Positions 1 to 8,463 of a DNA stretch of 64,000 bases are shown in pieces. The translations under genes were made by a program, and so were the position numbers. The notes beneath the pieces were generated by a model. That model made no database searches, was not told where the DNA came from, and was given only the letters and a program-made list of their open reading frames with translations. This DNA is from Streptacidiphilus albus JL83 (GTDB lineage Bacteria; Actinomycetota; Actinomycetes; Streptomycetales; Streptomycetaceae), in contig NZ_JQML01000001.1 of assembly GCF_000744705.1 (NCBI RefSeq), positions 9,806,017-9,870,016 of the forward strand. Direction: 5' to 3'. Position 1 is the first letter of the stretch; each line of letters opens with the position of its first letter.

Positions 1-1130
1 GCGGGGTCGGTGGAGCCGGGCGGGCAGTTCGAGTCCTCGGGGCCCACCACGGCGTTGGTCAGCAGGTGGTCGCCGGTGCCGGGGCTCCTGACGGTGACCG
101 AGTAGGTGATCGTCACTGTCTGCCCCACCGCCACGTCACCGGTCCAGGTGAGCTTGGGCGCGGCGTAGGCCACCGTCCCCGAGGTCGCGGTGGCGTCGGC
201 GTTGTAGGTGGCGTCGTCGATGACCTTGGTGAGGTCGTCGGTGAACGTGGCACCCGGGTAGTCGGCCTTGCCGGTGTTGGCGGCGGTGACCGTGTAGGTG
301 ATCTTGTCGCCGGGCTTGGCCGGGGTCTTGGCGTCCGAGGTCTTGGTGAGCTTCAGTGCGGCCACGCTGCCGCTGGTGGTGCAGGCCGGGTCGGTGGAGC
401 CGGGCGGGCAGTTCGAGTCCTCGGGCCCCACGACGGCGTTGGCCAGGGTGTGGTCGCCGGTGTCGGGGTTCTTGACGGTGACCGAGTAGGTGATCGTCAC
501 GGTGTGGCCCGCGGCCACGTCACCGGTCCAGGTGAGCTTGGGCGCGGTGTAGGCCGCGGTGCCGGAGGTGGCGGTGGCGTCACTACCGTAGGCGGCGTCG
601 TCCAGCACGCCGGTGAGGTCGTCGGTGAACGTGGCACCCGGGTAGTCGGCCTTGCCGGTGTTGGCGGCGGTGACCGTGTAGGTGATCTTGTCGCCGGGCT
701 TGGCCGGGGCCTTGGCGTCCGAGGTCTTGGTGAGCTTCAGTTCGGCCACGTTCGTGCCGGTGGTGCAGGCGGGGTCGGTGGAGCCGGGCGGGCAGTTGGT
801 GTTCGGCGGGCCCACGACAGTGTTGGTCAGCACGTGGTCGCCGGTGTCGGGGTTCTTGACGGTGACCGAGTAGGTGATCGTCACGGTGTGGCCCGCGGCC
901 ACGTCACCGGTCCAGGTGAGCTTGGGCGCGGTGTAGGCCGCGGTGCCGGAGGTGGCGGTGGCGTCACTACCGTAGGCGGCGTCGTCCAAGACGCCGGTGA
1001 GGTCGTCGGTGAACGTGACCCCCGGGTAGTCGGCGCTGCCGGTGTTGGCGGCGGTGACCGTGTAGGTGATCTTGTCGCCGGGCTTGGCCGGGGTCTTGGC
1101 GTCCGAGGTCTTGGTGAACGTCAGGATCGG
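1..1130. repeat. Near-identical 384-bp tandem repeats encoding DUF11 modules
   Basis: The same DNA recurs with a 384-bp (128-codon) period. For example, the segment beginning GTGATCTTGTCGCCGGGC is at about 298, 682 and 1066. At least three units differ by only a few bases, and the array continues past the left edge. Such DNA-level identity points to recent duplication or recombination-driven homogenisation inside the surface protein gene, and is a place where assemblies collapse. Confidence 0.85.
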
Positions 1131-3257
1131 CACGCCGGCGATGTTGACCTTGGCGGAGGAGGGGTTGGAGGGGACGTCGGCGCCGCCGGGGTCCGTGGCG
1201 GTGGCGGTGGCGGTGTTGGTGAACGTCCCGTCCGGGCTGGTGTCGGCGGCGGTCAGGGTGTGGGTGCCGGTGCAGACCATCGAGGCGCCCGCGGTGCCCG
1301 CTGCGCCCAGGGTGGTGCGCGGGCAGGTGACGGGGGCCACGTGCGGGTCGGTGACGGCGGCGTTCGTCAACGGCTGGGCGCCGGAGTTGGTCAGCAGGAA
1401 CTGGTAGGGCACGCTCTGGCCGATGGCGTAGGAGGCAGGCTGGGGCTGGGTCTTGTCGACCTGCTTGACCAGGTTGAGGCGGGACAGCGGGGTGACGGTG
1501 CTGATCGCGACGTTGCGGATCAGGTGCACGTCGGTGAACTCGCCGGTGCCGGCGGCGAACCCGAACTTGTAGGTGGCCGGGACCGGGGTGGTCATGGTGT
1601 GCGACAGGATCGTCCGGTAGCCCCTGCCGTCGTTGAAGTCGATCTCGACGGTGACGGTGGGCAGGGTGTCGGGGCTGACGGTCACCCGGGTCCTGCGGAC
1701 CGCGTCGGCCACGGTGGTGCCGCGCAGCACCCCGGGCAGAGTGGAGGCGACGCCCTGGGCCGGAATGGTGCCGGCCAGGTAGCAGTAGCCGTTCCGTCCC
1801 TCCCCGGGGCCCCGGATCCCGACCGCGTTGATGACCTGGTTCTCGTTGGGGCGCGTGGGGCAGCCGCCGCCGAGGGCCGCGATGTTGTAGTTGCCGTAGG
1901 CGTCGAAGCCCACCCCCAGGTAGCCGGCGTGGACCCCGTCGGCGTACCCGTTGATGGCGGCGTAGCCCAGGGCGCCGCCGGGTGCGCCGGCCGTGGTCAG
2001 CTGGGCGGCCCCGTCGGTCAGGAAGAAGCTGATGCCGTCGGCTCCGCTACCGCCGTACTGGTAGGTCTCGAACTCCGCGACCAGTCCCGCGTTGCCGGGC
2101 AGCGGCTTGTTGTAGAGCACCCCGCCGGAGGCGTTGTTGCTGTTGTCGGTCAGCTGCAGGTACCCCGGGGTGGTCCCGGCGGCGGGGGCGCTGTTCGAGG
2201 AGGCGCACGGGCCCAGCGCCGAGGCCCCGGCCGGCGGGGTGCTGCCGGCCGCGGCCCCGGTCAGGCAGGCGGAGTTCAGCGGGAGCAGGTCCGGGTCGGG
2301 CGCGGAGCCGCCCTGGAAGGTCTCGTTCAGCAGCTCCGTGCCCGTGCCCGCCCGGCGCGCCCGCAGACCGCGCAGCGCTTGGCCCTTTCCGGTGGCGTGC
2401 CTGGGAAGCGCGGCGTGCGCGGGCAGCGCGTCGCAGCCCAGCAGTTTGGACAGGGCGAAGGCGCCGCTGTCCCCGCCGGCCACCGACAGGGACAGTGTGT
2501 CCACGGCCGTCTGCGACCAGACGTCCGCGCCCGACGCCGCGGATGTCGGCGCGGCGGTGGCGGAGGGGGCGGAGGGGGTGCTCGCGGACCGGGCCGTGGA
2601 AGCCGGAGTCGCCGACCGCGACGCGTTCGCGGCCCCCGCAGCCGAGGTGGCCGGCGGGGGAGTACCGATGGGGACCGTCGCCGGGGCGAGGGTGCGCATA
2701 CCCAGCTTGACCGGCTTTCCGGCCCCGCTCGCGGTCAGCGCCACCGCGCGCAGGGCGCCGGCGGGCCCGGCCAGCGCGAACCGCACCCGCTGCGCGTGCG
2801 GCAGACGCAACGTGAGCTGGTACGGGACCTGGGCGGTGCCCTGCGGAAGGCGCAGCGCGTCCCCGGCGATCAGCGCGGACACCGGCATCCCCCGTGTCTC
2901 CTGGGACAGCGGCGCGCGCCGGTAGCGCAGCTGCGAGCCGGCCGCGTTACCGGAGAACACCCCCGCCAGCTCGCCCCCCGCCACCGGAGTGCGCAGTGAC
3001 CTGCCCAACGGCACGGCGCCCAGGGACACACCACGCCAGTCGGCCAGTACCGACGGATGAGGGCAGTCCGGTACGGCGATCTCGCCCAGGCGCGGCGCGA
3101 GGTGGGGCGCGGCGTCGCCGTAGGCCGCGGCCCCAGGGCCCAGCCCCGCCACCGCCACCGCCACCGCCGCGGTGACCGCCCACACCACCGCCCGCAGCCC
3201 GCGCGCGTTCCCCGCGCGCTCCGCCGCCCTGCGGCCGGGCCAAGATCTGTACTTCAC
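1..3257 (-). CDS. Secreted lectin-like/DUF11-repeat surface protein (3' end beyond window)
   Basis: The minus-strand frame is open from a GTG at 3257 to the left edge, so at least 1,085 residues are visible and the C-terminus is missing. A GGAG sits 6 nt before the GTG. The N-terminus has arginines and then a hydrophobic Ala/Val stretch ending in AAA, which looks like a Sec signal peptide. About residues 340-560 resemble an L-type lectin fold (YLQLTDNSNNASGGVLY, GADGISFFLTDG). After that come DUF11 modules with signatures such as KPGDKITYTVTAANTG and APKLTWTGDVA. Known: DUF11 proteins are extracellular wall-associated or adhesin-like stalks. Inferred: a cell-surface protein unrelated to the neighbouring cluster. 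The long plus-strand reading frame over the same bases is its codon-aligned shadow. Confidence 0.85.
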   Translation of the reverse strand, partial: MKYRSWPGRRAAERAGNARGLRAVVWAVTAAVAVAVAGLGPGAAAYGDAAPHLAPRLGEIAVPDCPHPSVLADWRGVSLGAVPLGRSLRTPVAGGELAGVFSGNAAGSQLRYRRAPLSQETRGMPVSALIAGDALRLPQGTAQVPYQLTLRLPHAQRVRFALAGPAGALRAVALTASGAGKPVKLGMRTLAPATVPIGTPPPATSAAGAANASRSATPASTARSASTPSAPSATAAPTSAASGADVWSQTAVDTLSLSVAGGDSGAFALSKLLGCDALPAHAALPRHATGKGQALRGLRARRAGTGTELLNETFQGGSAPDPDLLPLNSACLTGAAAGSTPPAGASALGPCASSNSAPAAGTTPGYLQLTDNSNNASGGVLYNKPLPGNAGLVAEFETYQYGGSGADGISFFLTDGAAQLTTAGAPGGALGYAAINGYADGVHAGYLGVGFDAYGNYNIAALGGGCPTRPNENQVINAVGIRGPGEGRNGYCYLAGTIPAQGVASTLPGVLRGTTVADAVRRTRVTVSPDTLPTVTVEIDFNDGRGYRTILSHTMTTPVPATYKFGFAAGTGEFTDVHLIRNVAISTVTPLSRLNLVKQVDKTQPQPASYAIGQSVPYQFLLTNSGAQPLTNAAVTDPHVAPVTCPRTTLGAAGTAGASMVCTGTHTLTAADTSPDGTFTNTATATATDPGGADVPSNPSSAKVNIAGVPILTFTKTSDAKTPAKPGDKITYTVTAANTGSADYPGVTFTDDLTGVLDDAAYGSDATATSGTAAYTAPKLTWTGDVAAGHTVTITYSVTVKNPDTGDHVLTNTVVGPPNTNCPPGSTDPACTTGTNVAELKLTKTSDAKAPAKPGDKITYTVTAANTGKADYPGATFTDDLTGVLDDAAYGSDATATSGTAAYTAPKLTWTGDVAAGHTVTITYSVTVKNPDTGDHTLANAVVGPEDSNCPPGSTDPACTTSGSVAALKLTKTSDAKTPAKPGDKITYTVTAANTGKADYPGATFTDDLTKVIDDATYNADATATSGTVAYAAPKLTWTGDVAVGQTVTITYSVTVRSPGTGDHLLTNAVVGPEDSNCPPGSTDP

Positions 3258-4687
3258 GCCGTACTCCGAGTCCTCTTGGTGCCGATACGTCAGATCAGCC
3301 GGACCCAGGGCGCCGAGAAGTGGTCATCCGCGACTCGGCCCACCGAGCACCGGCCGCAGCGCACGTACCAACACCTGACGGGCGATCATGTGGCATCCGT
3401 ACGGGAGCAACCCCCACAGCCGAAGAAATAGGACCATGTGCGCGATGGGCATCGGCCTCCGCGAGGAGGCCCTGCGCCGACGGTTCGGCCATGCGGTCCT
3501 GTTTCCTGCGCACAGCATCACCATGAGCGGGCCAGGACCCGGTGCCGTGCCCGGCGGCTCCAACGGCACCGAGGGCTGGCACTGCAACCGCATCCGGGGT
3601 TATTGCCTCGGTGTTTGCCGTACGGTGGCCCACTGCCTGCCGAAGTCGCGTGGGGTGCCGGTGTTGAACCGGGTCTTCTGCGTCTTGGTGTGCTTCTGGG
3701 GGGACTCGTCCGTGGGGTCGGGGTGTCGTGGTGTCGCTCCTGCCGGCTGGCGCCTTCGAGTGGACTCGGAGGCGGCTCCCCTGCTCCCGGTGGCGGCCTC
3801 CACCGTCGCGGGGGGTGACGGTGCCCTGCGGGCGGGTCGTGACCGGGCCGCCTGTGGGCGGGTCGTGACCGGTGGCGGGCGCGGGGCCTTGGCCGGGGGC
3901 TCCTTCGTGTCGTACGGCGTGGCCGGGCCCGGGCGGGTTGTCGCACTGTGGTTGTGCCGGTGGTCGCGTGCGGGTGCTCCTCGGGGTCGGGGCCGGCGGC
4001 AGGGCCCACGCGGTTCGTGCGGGTGGCCGGTCGTGTTGTCGTCCCTGTCGTTGTGGGTGTGTGTCTTCGACAGGGTCGGCGAGAGCCACCCCGACATGTC
4101 GATCATGAGCCACCGTTTGGGCAGCGGGAGTGGGAGCCACTCCCTCAGACGGGCGGTGGAGTGAAGCATTTGGCGCAATCCAATACCCGTGTTGCGGGTG
4201 TCCCGCTGTGCGCGTTATGGACAGCGGTTGCGTCACTGGAGCACGGCCGCAGGCGCGGCCATCTCCTGAAAGTGATGGGGTCCCGCCTGTCGACGGATGC
4301 ACAGATGGACGGTGAAGCCCTTCTGTGCCCGCTGGGAGCACGACATGACAGCCCGGCAGGCGTCAGCACCGTCGGGCTTCACAGCCTCGGCAGCCAGGAG
4401 GGATTACCGCCTATCGATCGGCACAAGCCGCTGGATAGCCGTGGCGTGGCGGGTCCGGCTGCGCGGGTTGCGGCGTGCGGAGGGTGTTGTGCGCTGGCAG
4501 GTGCGGGATGCGCGCCCGCTGGATGGGGGGCGCACGCCGTCCTGTGTCGTGCCGGGAGTCGGCAGGTGTGTACGTTCTGCGCTGGTCCGATGCACCAAAG
4601 CCCGCCTGCAGTAGGGCCTGGGAGCGGTGCAATGTGTTGCGGGCGGTACGCGGATGCGGCCGCCCCGGTCAAAGAGGAGAGGCCCTC
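3258..4687. other. 1.4-kb stretch without a supported gene
   Basis: Several overlapping frames are open here on both strands, but none has a recognisable domain, consistent actinobacterial codon pattern or good ribosome site. The middle (about 3700-4060) is G/T-rich on the plus strand, unlike the coding DNA around it. It holds one arm of the 48-bp inverted repeat (4065-4113). The last 100 bases carry the ribosome site of the next gene. Confidence 0.5.
4065..4113. repeat. Left arm of a 48-bp inverted repeat around the KAS III-like gene
   Basis: The reverse complement of this segment (starting GTGGCTCATGATCGACATGT) matches 5989-6038 with about two or three mismatches. The two arms point toward each other and enclose about 1.9 kb holding only the KAS III-like gene. 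No transposase is recognisable between the arms. The arms could be ends of a non-autonomous mobile element, or copies of a dispersed repeat. Confidence 0.7.
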
Positions 4688-5680
4688 ATGGCGGTCGGGA
4701 TCGCAGGCGCGGGTTACGCGCTCGGGTCGGAGACGGTCAGCAGTACCGATCTGGCCCTGTCGCACGGTCTGGAGCCGGACTGGTTCGTCCGGCGGACCGG
4801 CACCCAGCAGCGCCGGGTCTATGCCGAGGGGGAGAGCCTGATGACCCTGGCGGCCGAGGCGATCGGCAAGGCGTGTGCCGAGGCGGGCGTGGCCCCGCAG
4901 GCCATCGGCGGCGAGACCCTGCTGATCTTCGCGCAGGTCAGCATCCCCGCGTACGTGGCCCCCTCGCAGGCGGTCCTGCTGGCCCAGCGGGCGGGGATCG
5001 GGTGCGCGAAGACCATGAGTGTGGACGGCTCGTGCGCGGAGGTGATCCCCGCGCTGGAGACAGCGGTCACCATGCTGGAGACGGGCCGCTGCGAGCGGGC
5101 GATCGTGGTGGGCGGCCAGGATGCCGTCAGCCTGACGAACCACCAGGATCTCAGCCTGGCCGGCATCTTCGGGGCCGGAGCCGCAGCCGTCGTCCTTGCC
5201 CGCGACGAGAACTACGGAACGCGGCTCGACGTGCGCGGGAGCCAGTGGGAGACCCACACGGCCGACTGGCAGCTGGGCACCCTGCCCGTCCACGAACGCC
5301 GCAGGGCCGAAGAGGGCTTCGAAGTGCGCACCGGCTTCTACACGATGGAAGGCGTCGAGATCGTCCAGGCCGCCCGCCGGCACGTCCCCGGGGTCGTCGA
5401 CTCGGCCCTCGCCCGGGCCGGCTGGACCACGGCTGATCTCGACCTGGTCATCGCCCACCAGCCGAACACCCGCACCCTGCAACTCGTCATGAAGGCATGC
5501 GGGATCAGCATGGACATCGTGCCCAACCCGTGCGCCGACATCGGCAACCTGGGCCCGGCCAACGTCCTGACCACCCTCGCCATCGCCCGCCAGGAGGGCA
5601 CCCTGAAGCCGGGAAGCCGGGCCCTCCTCGTGTCCTACGGCGTCGGCTTCTCCTGCGGAGCGATGGCCGTCACCTTCTGA
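4688..5680 (+). CDS. KAS III-like beta-ketoacyl synthase (FabH/thiolase fold)
   Basis: A 330-residue thiolase-fold protein starting at ATG 4688, behind a strong AAAGAGGAGAGG ribosome site. The Cys-His-Asn triad of KAS III enzymes is visible: Cys116 (VDGSCAE), His257 (AHQPNTR) and Asn287 (IGNLGPAN). Length is normal for FabH-type enzymes. Known: such enzymes condense or transfer acyl groups between CoA and ACP, or in secondary metabolism join two acyl units or form esters. The substrate cannot be read from the sequence. It stands alone with a hairpin just downstream and is only weakly similar to the other KAS III in the window (18427-19404), so the two are not recent duplicates. Inferred: a tailoring or priming enzyme of the cluster, possibly acquired separately given the flanking inverted repeat. 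Confidence 0.85.
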   Translation: MAVGIAGAGYALGSETVSSTDLALSHGLEPDWFVRRTGTQQRRVYAEGESLMTLAAEAIGKACAEAGVAPQAIGGETLLIFAQVSIPAYVAPSQAVLLAQRAGIGCAKTMSVDGSCAEVIPALETAVTMLETGRCERAIVVGGQDAVSLTNHQDLSLAGIFGAGAAAVVLARDENYGTRLDVRGSQWETHTADWQLGTLPVHERRRAEEGFEVRTGFYTMEGVEIVQAARRHVPGVVDSALARAGWTTADLDLVIAHQPNTRTLQLVMKACGISMDIVPNPCADIGNLGPANVLTTLAIARQEGTLKPGSRALLVSYGVGFSCGAMAVTF

Positions 5681-5720
5681 ACCAGGAAAGAACACTCGGA
5701 CAGTGCGGCCGGGACCCGCT

Positions 5721-5753
5721 CGGCCCCGGCCACACCCCCCATGGCCGGGGCCG
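5721..5753 (+). terminator. Hairpin downstream of the KAS III-like gene
   Basis: A perfect 11-bp inverted repeat, CGGCCCCGGCC / GGCCGGGGCCG, with an 11-nt loop, starts 41 bp after the stop codon. There is no U-tract, as usual for GC-rich actinobacterial terminators. Confidence 0.65.
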
Positions 5754-5988
5754 CCCCGCGGACCGTGCCCAAGACGAGGGCGGCCGGGCCCGTTCGAGGG
5801 CATGGTGCCGATCCCCCAGATGGGGCAGACCGGTGGCCAGGGGCCGGACGATGGCCCCAGACCCTCGACACCAGCACCTTCCCATCTGCGTCACAGACCC
5901 CTTGGAAGTCACCCGATCGGGGTGGAGCCCAAAACCGCTGCCGATCATGGACTAGCGGTCATCCCAATGACACTCGGACGGGCCAAGA

Positions 5989-6038
5989 GTGGCTCATGAT
6001 CAACATGTCGGGGTGGCTCTCGCCGACCCGGTCGAAAA
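5989..6038. repeat. Right arm of the 48-bp inverted repeat
   Basis: Inverted partner of 4065-4113, ending about 20 bp before the stop codon of the afsA-like gene. The arm begins GTGGCTCATGATCAACATGT. Confidence 0.7.
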
Positions 6039-6057
6039 CAGGGTGGGGGTGTTTTTG

Positions 6058-6998
6058 TTAGTGGTGGGGTGGGGGTTGGAGTTGGACGGTGGCGGTGATG
6101 ACGGGTTGGTTGTTCTGGGTGGCTGTGATGGTGCAGTGGGTGTGTGTGGTGTTGGGGGTGGGGTGTGGGTGGGTGTGGATGGTGCAGGGGGTGTCGAGTT
6201 CGGCGTAGTGGTGGAAGGTGCAGTGGAGGGCTGTGAGGGTGGTGCGGGGGTGGGTGGTTGTGGTGTGGGCGGCTTGGCGGGCGGCTTCGAGCAGGAGCAT
6301 GCCGGGGGCGTGGTCGAGGGGGTGGTCGAAGAGTCCGGGGTGGGTGGGGTCGGTGCGCAGGAGGTGGGTGGTGGGGGTGGGGGTGGGTGACAGGACGACG
6401 TCGCGGGTGTGGGTGCGTGCGACGTGGGCGGGTGGTAGCGGGGGGCCGGGGGTGTGGGGGTGTGGTGCGGGTCGGCGTGGTGTCCGCGCAGTCGGTTGTA
6501 GACGGTGGGGGAGTGGTTGGTGAATGTGGTGGTGGCTGTGGCGAGGTGGCGTCCTTGTGCGGTGATCTGGACCTGCATCCTGGCGGCGGCCGGTCGCCGG
6601 GCGCGCATGACCACCTCGGTGCAGGTGATGTGCAGGTCGAGGGTGGTGGGTCCGGTGCCGGCGGCCAGTGCGGCCAGTGCGGTCGGGTCGAGCCGCAGGC
6701 CGAGGTCGCGCCAGGCCTGGCGGTCGCCGGGCGGTGCGCCGTAGGCGGCGTGGGTGAGGAGCGGGATCGACTGGCGGACGGCTTCGGCGAGCAGCAGCGG
6801 GTCGTGGAGTCCGTGCCGGGGCCGGTAGAAGCCGTGGGTGGGGGGCAGTTCCGCCGTGACGTGGTGGGTGTCGGGGCCGGTGGTGCGCCATCGGGTCAGC
6901 AGGACGTCGGCGGTGCGGGTCTTGTGGACCAGTTCGGCGATGGTGGCGGCCGGCTGTGTCGAGGCCGGTGCGCTGTGTTCCAGGAGTGCTGTGGACAT
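6058..6998 (-). pseudogene. AfsA/ScbA-type gamma-butyrolactone synthase, frameshifted (or sequencing indel)
   Basis: Known: AfsA-family double-hotdog enzymes condense a beta-ketoacyl-ACP with dihydroxyacetone phosphate to start GBL signal synthesis. The start is ATG 6998, behind GAGGGGG. The first half reads in one frame (MSTALLEHSAPASTQ, HGFYRPRHGLHDPLLLAEAV). The second half, with the family motifs ARTHTRDVVLS and FDHPLDHAPGMLLLEAARQA, is in another frame ending at 6058. The switch falls at a run of six G at 6440-6445; one extra G would give a continuous protein of about 313 residues, the normal AfsA length. The C-terminal half is unusually rich in His, Thr and Pro codons. It is divergent from the receptor gene at 7825, the classic scbA/scbR layout. 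Inferred: either a homopolymer sequencing error or a recent loss of signal synthesis. Confidence 0.8.
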
Positions 6999-7048
6999 CA
7001 ATCCCCCTCGTCCGGGCAACAGGCGGCGCTGGCCGCCCAGGCACCACA

Positions 7049-7073
7049 ACATAACGAGTGTTCGGTTTTATGT
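7049..7073 (-). promoter_or_regulatory. Operator-like palindrome/promoter of the afsA-like gene
   Basis: Inverted hexamers ACATAA-N13-TTATGT enclose AACGAGTGTTCGG. On the minus strand, TGACAT-16-TATGTT could be the -35/-10 pair, placing the palindrome over the promoter about 50-75 bp upstream of the ATG. Its core resembles the sites at 7791, 12520 and 13279. Known: GBL receptors bind such autoregulatory elements. Binding here is inferred. Confidence 0.5.
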
Positions 7074-7129
7074 CACAGCAATCCCGTAACGGTTCGATAA
7101 CGCAGCGGGAAGTTAATTCTGTTCTTACA

Positions 7130-7345
7130 CCGCCAGCCGCCAGCCACCGGTCGCCGGTCGGGCGGCCGCCAGCCGCCGGTCACCAGCCACCGGTCGCCGG
7201 TCGGGCGGCCGCCAGCCGCCGGTCACCAGCCACCGGTCGCCGGTCGGGCGGCCACGAGCCGCCGGTCACCAGCCACCGGTCGCCGGTCGGGCGGCCACGA
7301 GCCGCCGGTCACCAGCCACCGGTCGCCGGTCGGGCGGTCGGGGGC
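7130..7345. repeat. Five tandem copies of a 43-bp repeat
   Basis: The unit beginning CAGCCACCGGTCGCCGGTCG starts at 7141, 7184, 7227, 7270 and 7313, with an exact 43-bp spacing. It lies between the divergent afsA-like and receptor promoters. No reading frame with coding character covers it. Confidence 0.9.
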
Positions 7346-7786
7346 GGAGCTGCGGGTGCGGGATCCCGGGGCGCCGTACGGCCCGGCCGTCCGGGGTGCC
7401 GTCGTCCGGGGAGCCCTGGGGGGCCCTGGGGCGTGTCCGGTGTGCCGGGCGAGTCCTGGGGCGTGGTCAGGGAAATCTGGGGCGTGCCCGGCGTGTCCGG
7501 CGTGTCCTGGGGTGTGCCCGGGGCTCTGGGGTGTGTCCGGCGTGTCCGGCGAGTCCTGGGTACCCGGGGAACTTTCGGGGCGTGTCCGGGGGCTCTGGGG
7601 CGTGTTCGGCGGGTTCCGGGGTGTGCCTGGGGGGCTTTCGGGGTGTGTCCGGCGTGCCGGGCGAGTCCTGGGCCGTGTCCGGTGAACTTCGGGGGCGTGT
7701 CCGGGGCTGTGGGGTGTGTGTGGGGGGTTCCGGGGTGTGTGTGGAGAAACAGACCAAGGGCTGGCATCCCGCCCAAAGGGCCGGAT
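7346..7786. other. Degenerate G/T-rich repeat tract between afsA-like and receptor genes
   Basis: About 440 bp built from variations of GTGTCCGGCGTGTCC and CCGGGGAGTCCTGGGG. Open frames exist on both strands but are low-complexity and without domains, so I call no gene. Together with the 43-bp array it stretches the divergent intergenic region to about 825 bp. Confidence 0.6.
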
Positions 7787-7808
7787 AAGATAGCGAGCGT
7801 TCTTAACT
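7787..7808 (+). promoter_or_regulatory. Operator-like site upstream of the receptor gene
   Basis: AGCGAGCGTTCTT lies 21-34 bp before the GTG start and overlaps a plausible promoter (TGGCAT at 7762, 18-nt spacer, TAAGAT at 7786). The core is shared with three other sites near signalling genes. This is the position expected for receptor autorepression. Confidence 0.5.
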
Positions 7809-7824
7809 TTTTGGAGGGGTTGTC

Positions 7825-8463
7825 GTGGTGGGAGAGCCGAAGCAGGAGCGGGCGATCCAGACCCGTGCCCTGTTGTTGCGGGCCGCGGCGGAGGTCTTTG
7901 ACGAGTACGGCTACGACGGTGCGAGTGTCAGCAAGATCCTGGCGAGGGCGGGTGTGACGCCGGGGGCGATGTACTTCCATTTCAAGAACAAGGAGGCTCT
8001 CGCGGAGGCTGTCATCAACGCCCAGCCGGAGACGATCGTCCCGCACCTGGAGTCCGAGGGCCTGCAGCGTCTGGTGGACATCACCATGGTGTGGTCCAAG
8101 CAGTTGCAGGTGGACCCGGTGCTGCGTGCCGGTGTCCGCCTGGTCGTCGAGCGCTCGACGTTCGGGGAGCACGATGCCAGTTCCTACCTGGACTGGGCCC
8201 AGATCATGACCGGGGTCCTGGACGAGGCCGTCCGCAAGGGGGAGTTGCAGGCCGGGGTGCGGCCCGAGGAGGTCGCCCAGTTCGTCGTCGGGGCCTGCAC
8301 CGGGATCCAGTTGTTCGCCGAGGCCGCCACCCGCCGGAGCGACCTGCCCGAACGCGCCGTGCGGATGTGGCGCCTGCTGCTGCCGGGTATCGCCGTCCCC
8401 GCGGTCCTGGCCCGGACCCGGGTGGACCCCGACCTGTTCACCGTGCTGGGCGGCGCGCGGTAA
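7825..8463 (+). CDS. Gamma-butyrolactone receptor, TetR family (ScbR/ArpA-like)
   Basis: A 212-residue protein with a TetR helix-turn-helix at about residues 28-50 (KILARAGVTPGAMYFHF). Its C-terminal ligand domain has the GBL-receptor layout, including RAGVRLVVERSTFG and the terminal LLPGIAVPAVLA. The GTG at 7825 is chosen because GGAGGGG lies 6 nt upstream. Known: these receptors repress their own gene and the partner synthase gene, and leave DNA when the GBL binds. Context: divergent from the afsA-like gene, with operator-like palindromes in both promoters. Inferred: a main switch of the cluster. If the synthase really is broken, the receptor would depend on the second AfsA-like enzyme (16487-17533) or on foreign signals. 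Confidence 0.9.
   Translation: MVGEPKQERAIQTRALLLRAAAEVFDEYGYDGASVSKILARAGVTPGAMYFHFKNKEALAEAVINAQPETIVPHLESEGLQRLVDITMVWSKQLQVDPVLRAGVRLVVERSTFGEHDASSYLDWAQIMTGVLDEAVRKGELQAGVRPEEVAQFVVGACTGIQLFAEAATRRSDLPERAVRMWRLLLPGIAVPAVLARTRVDPDLFTVLGGAR

Noticed and set aside
66-2999. 977-codon plus-strand open frame rich in Gly and Val
   Set aside because: It is codon-aligned antisense of the lectin/DUF11 gene; the minus strand has signal peptide, start and family motifs.
3295-4341. Minus-strand frame of 348 codons left of the KAS III-like gene
   Set aside because: No domain, skewed Pro/Thr/Arg composition and includes the inverted-repeat arm; overlaps other equally good frames.
7130-7345. CRISPR array
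   Set aside because: The 43-bp units are continuous with no unique spacers and no cas genes.
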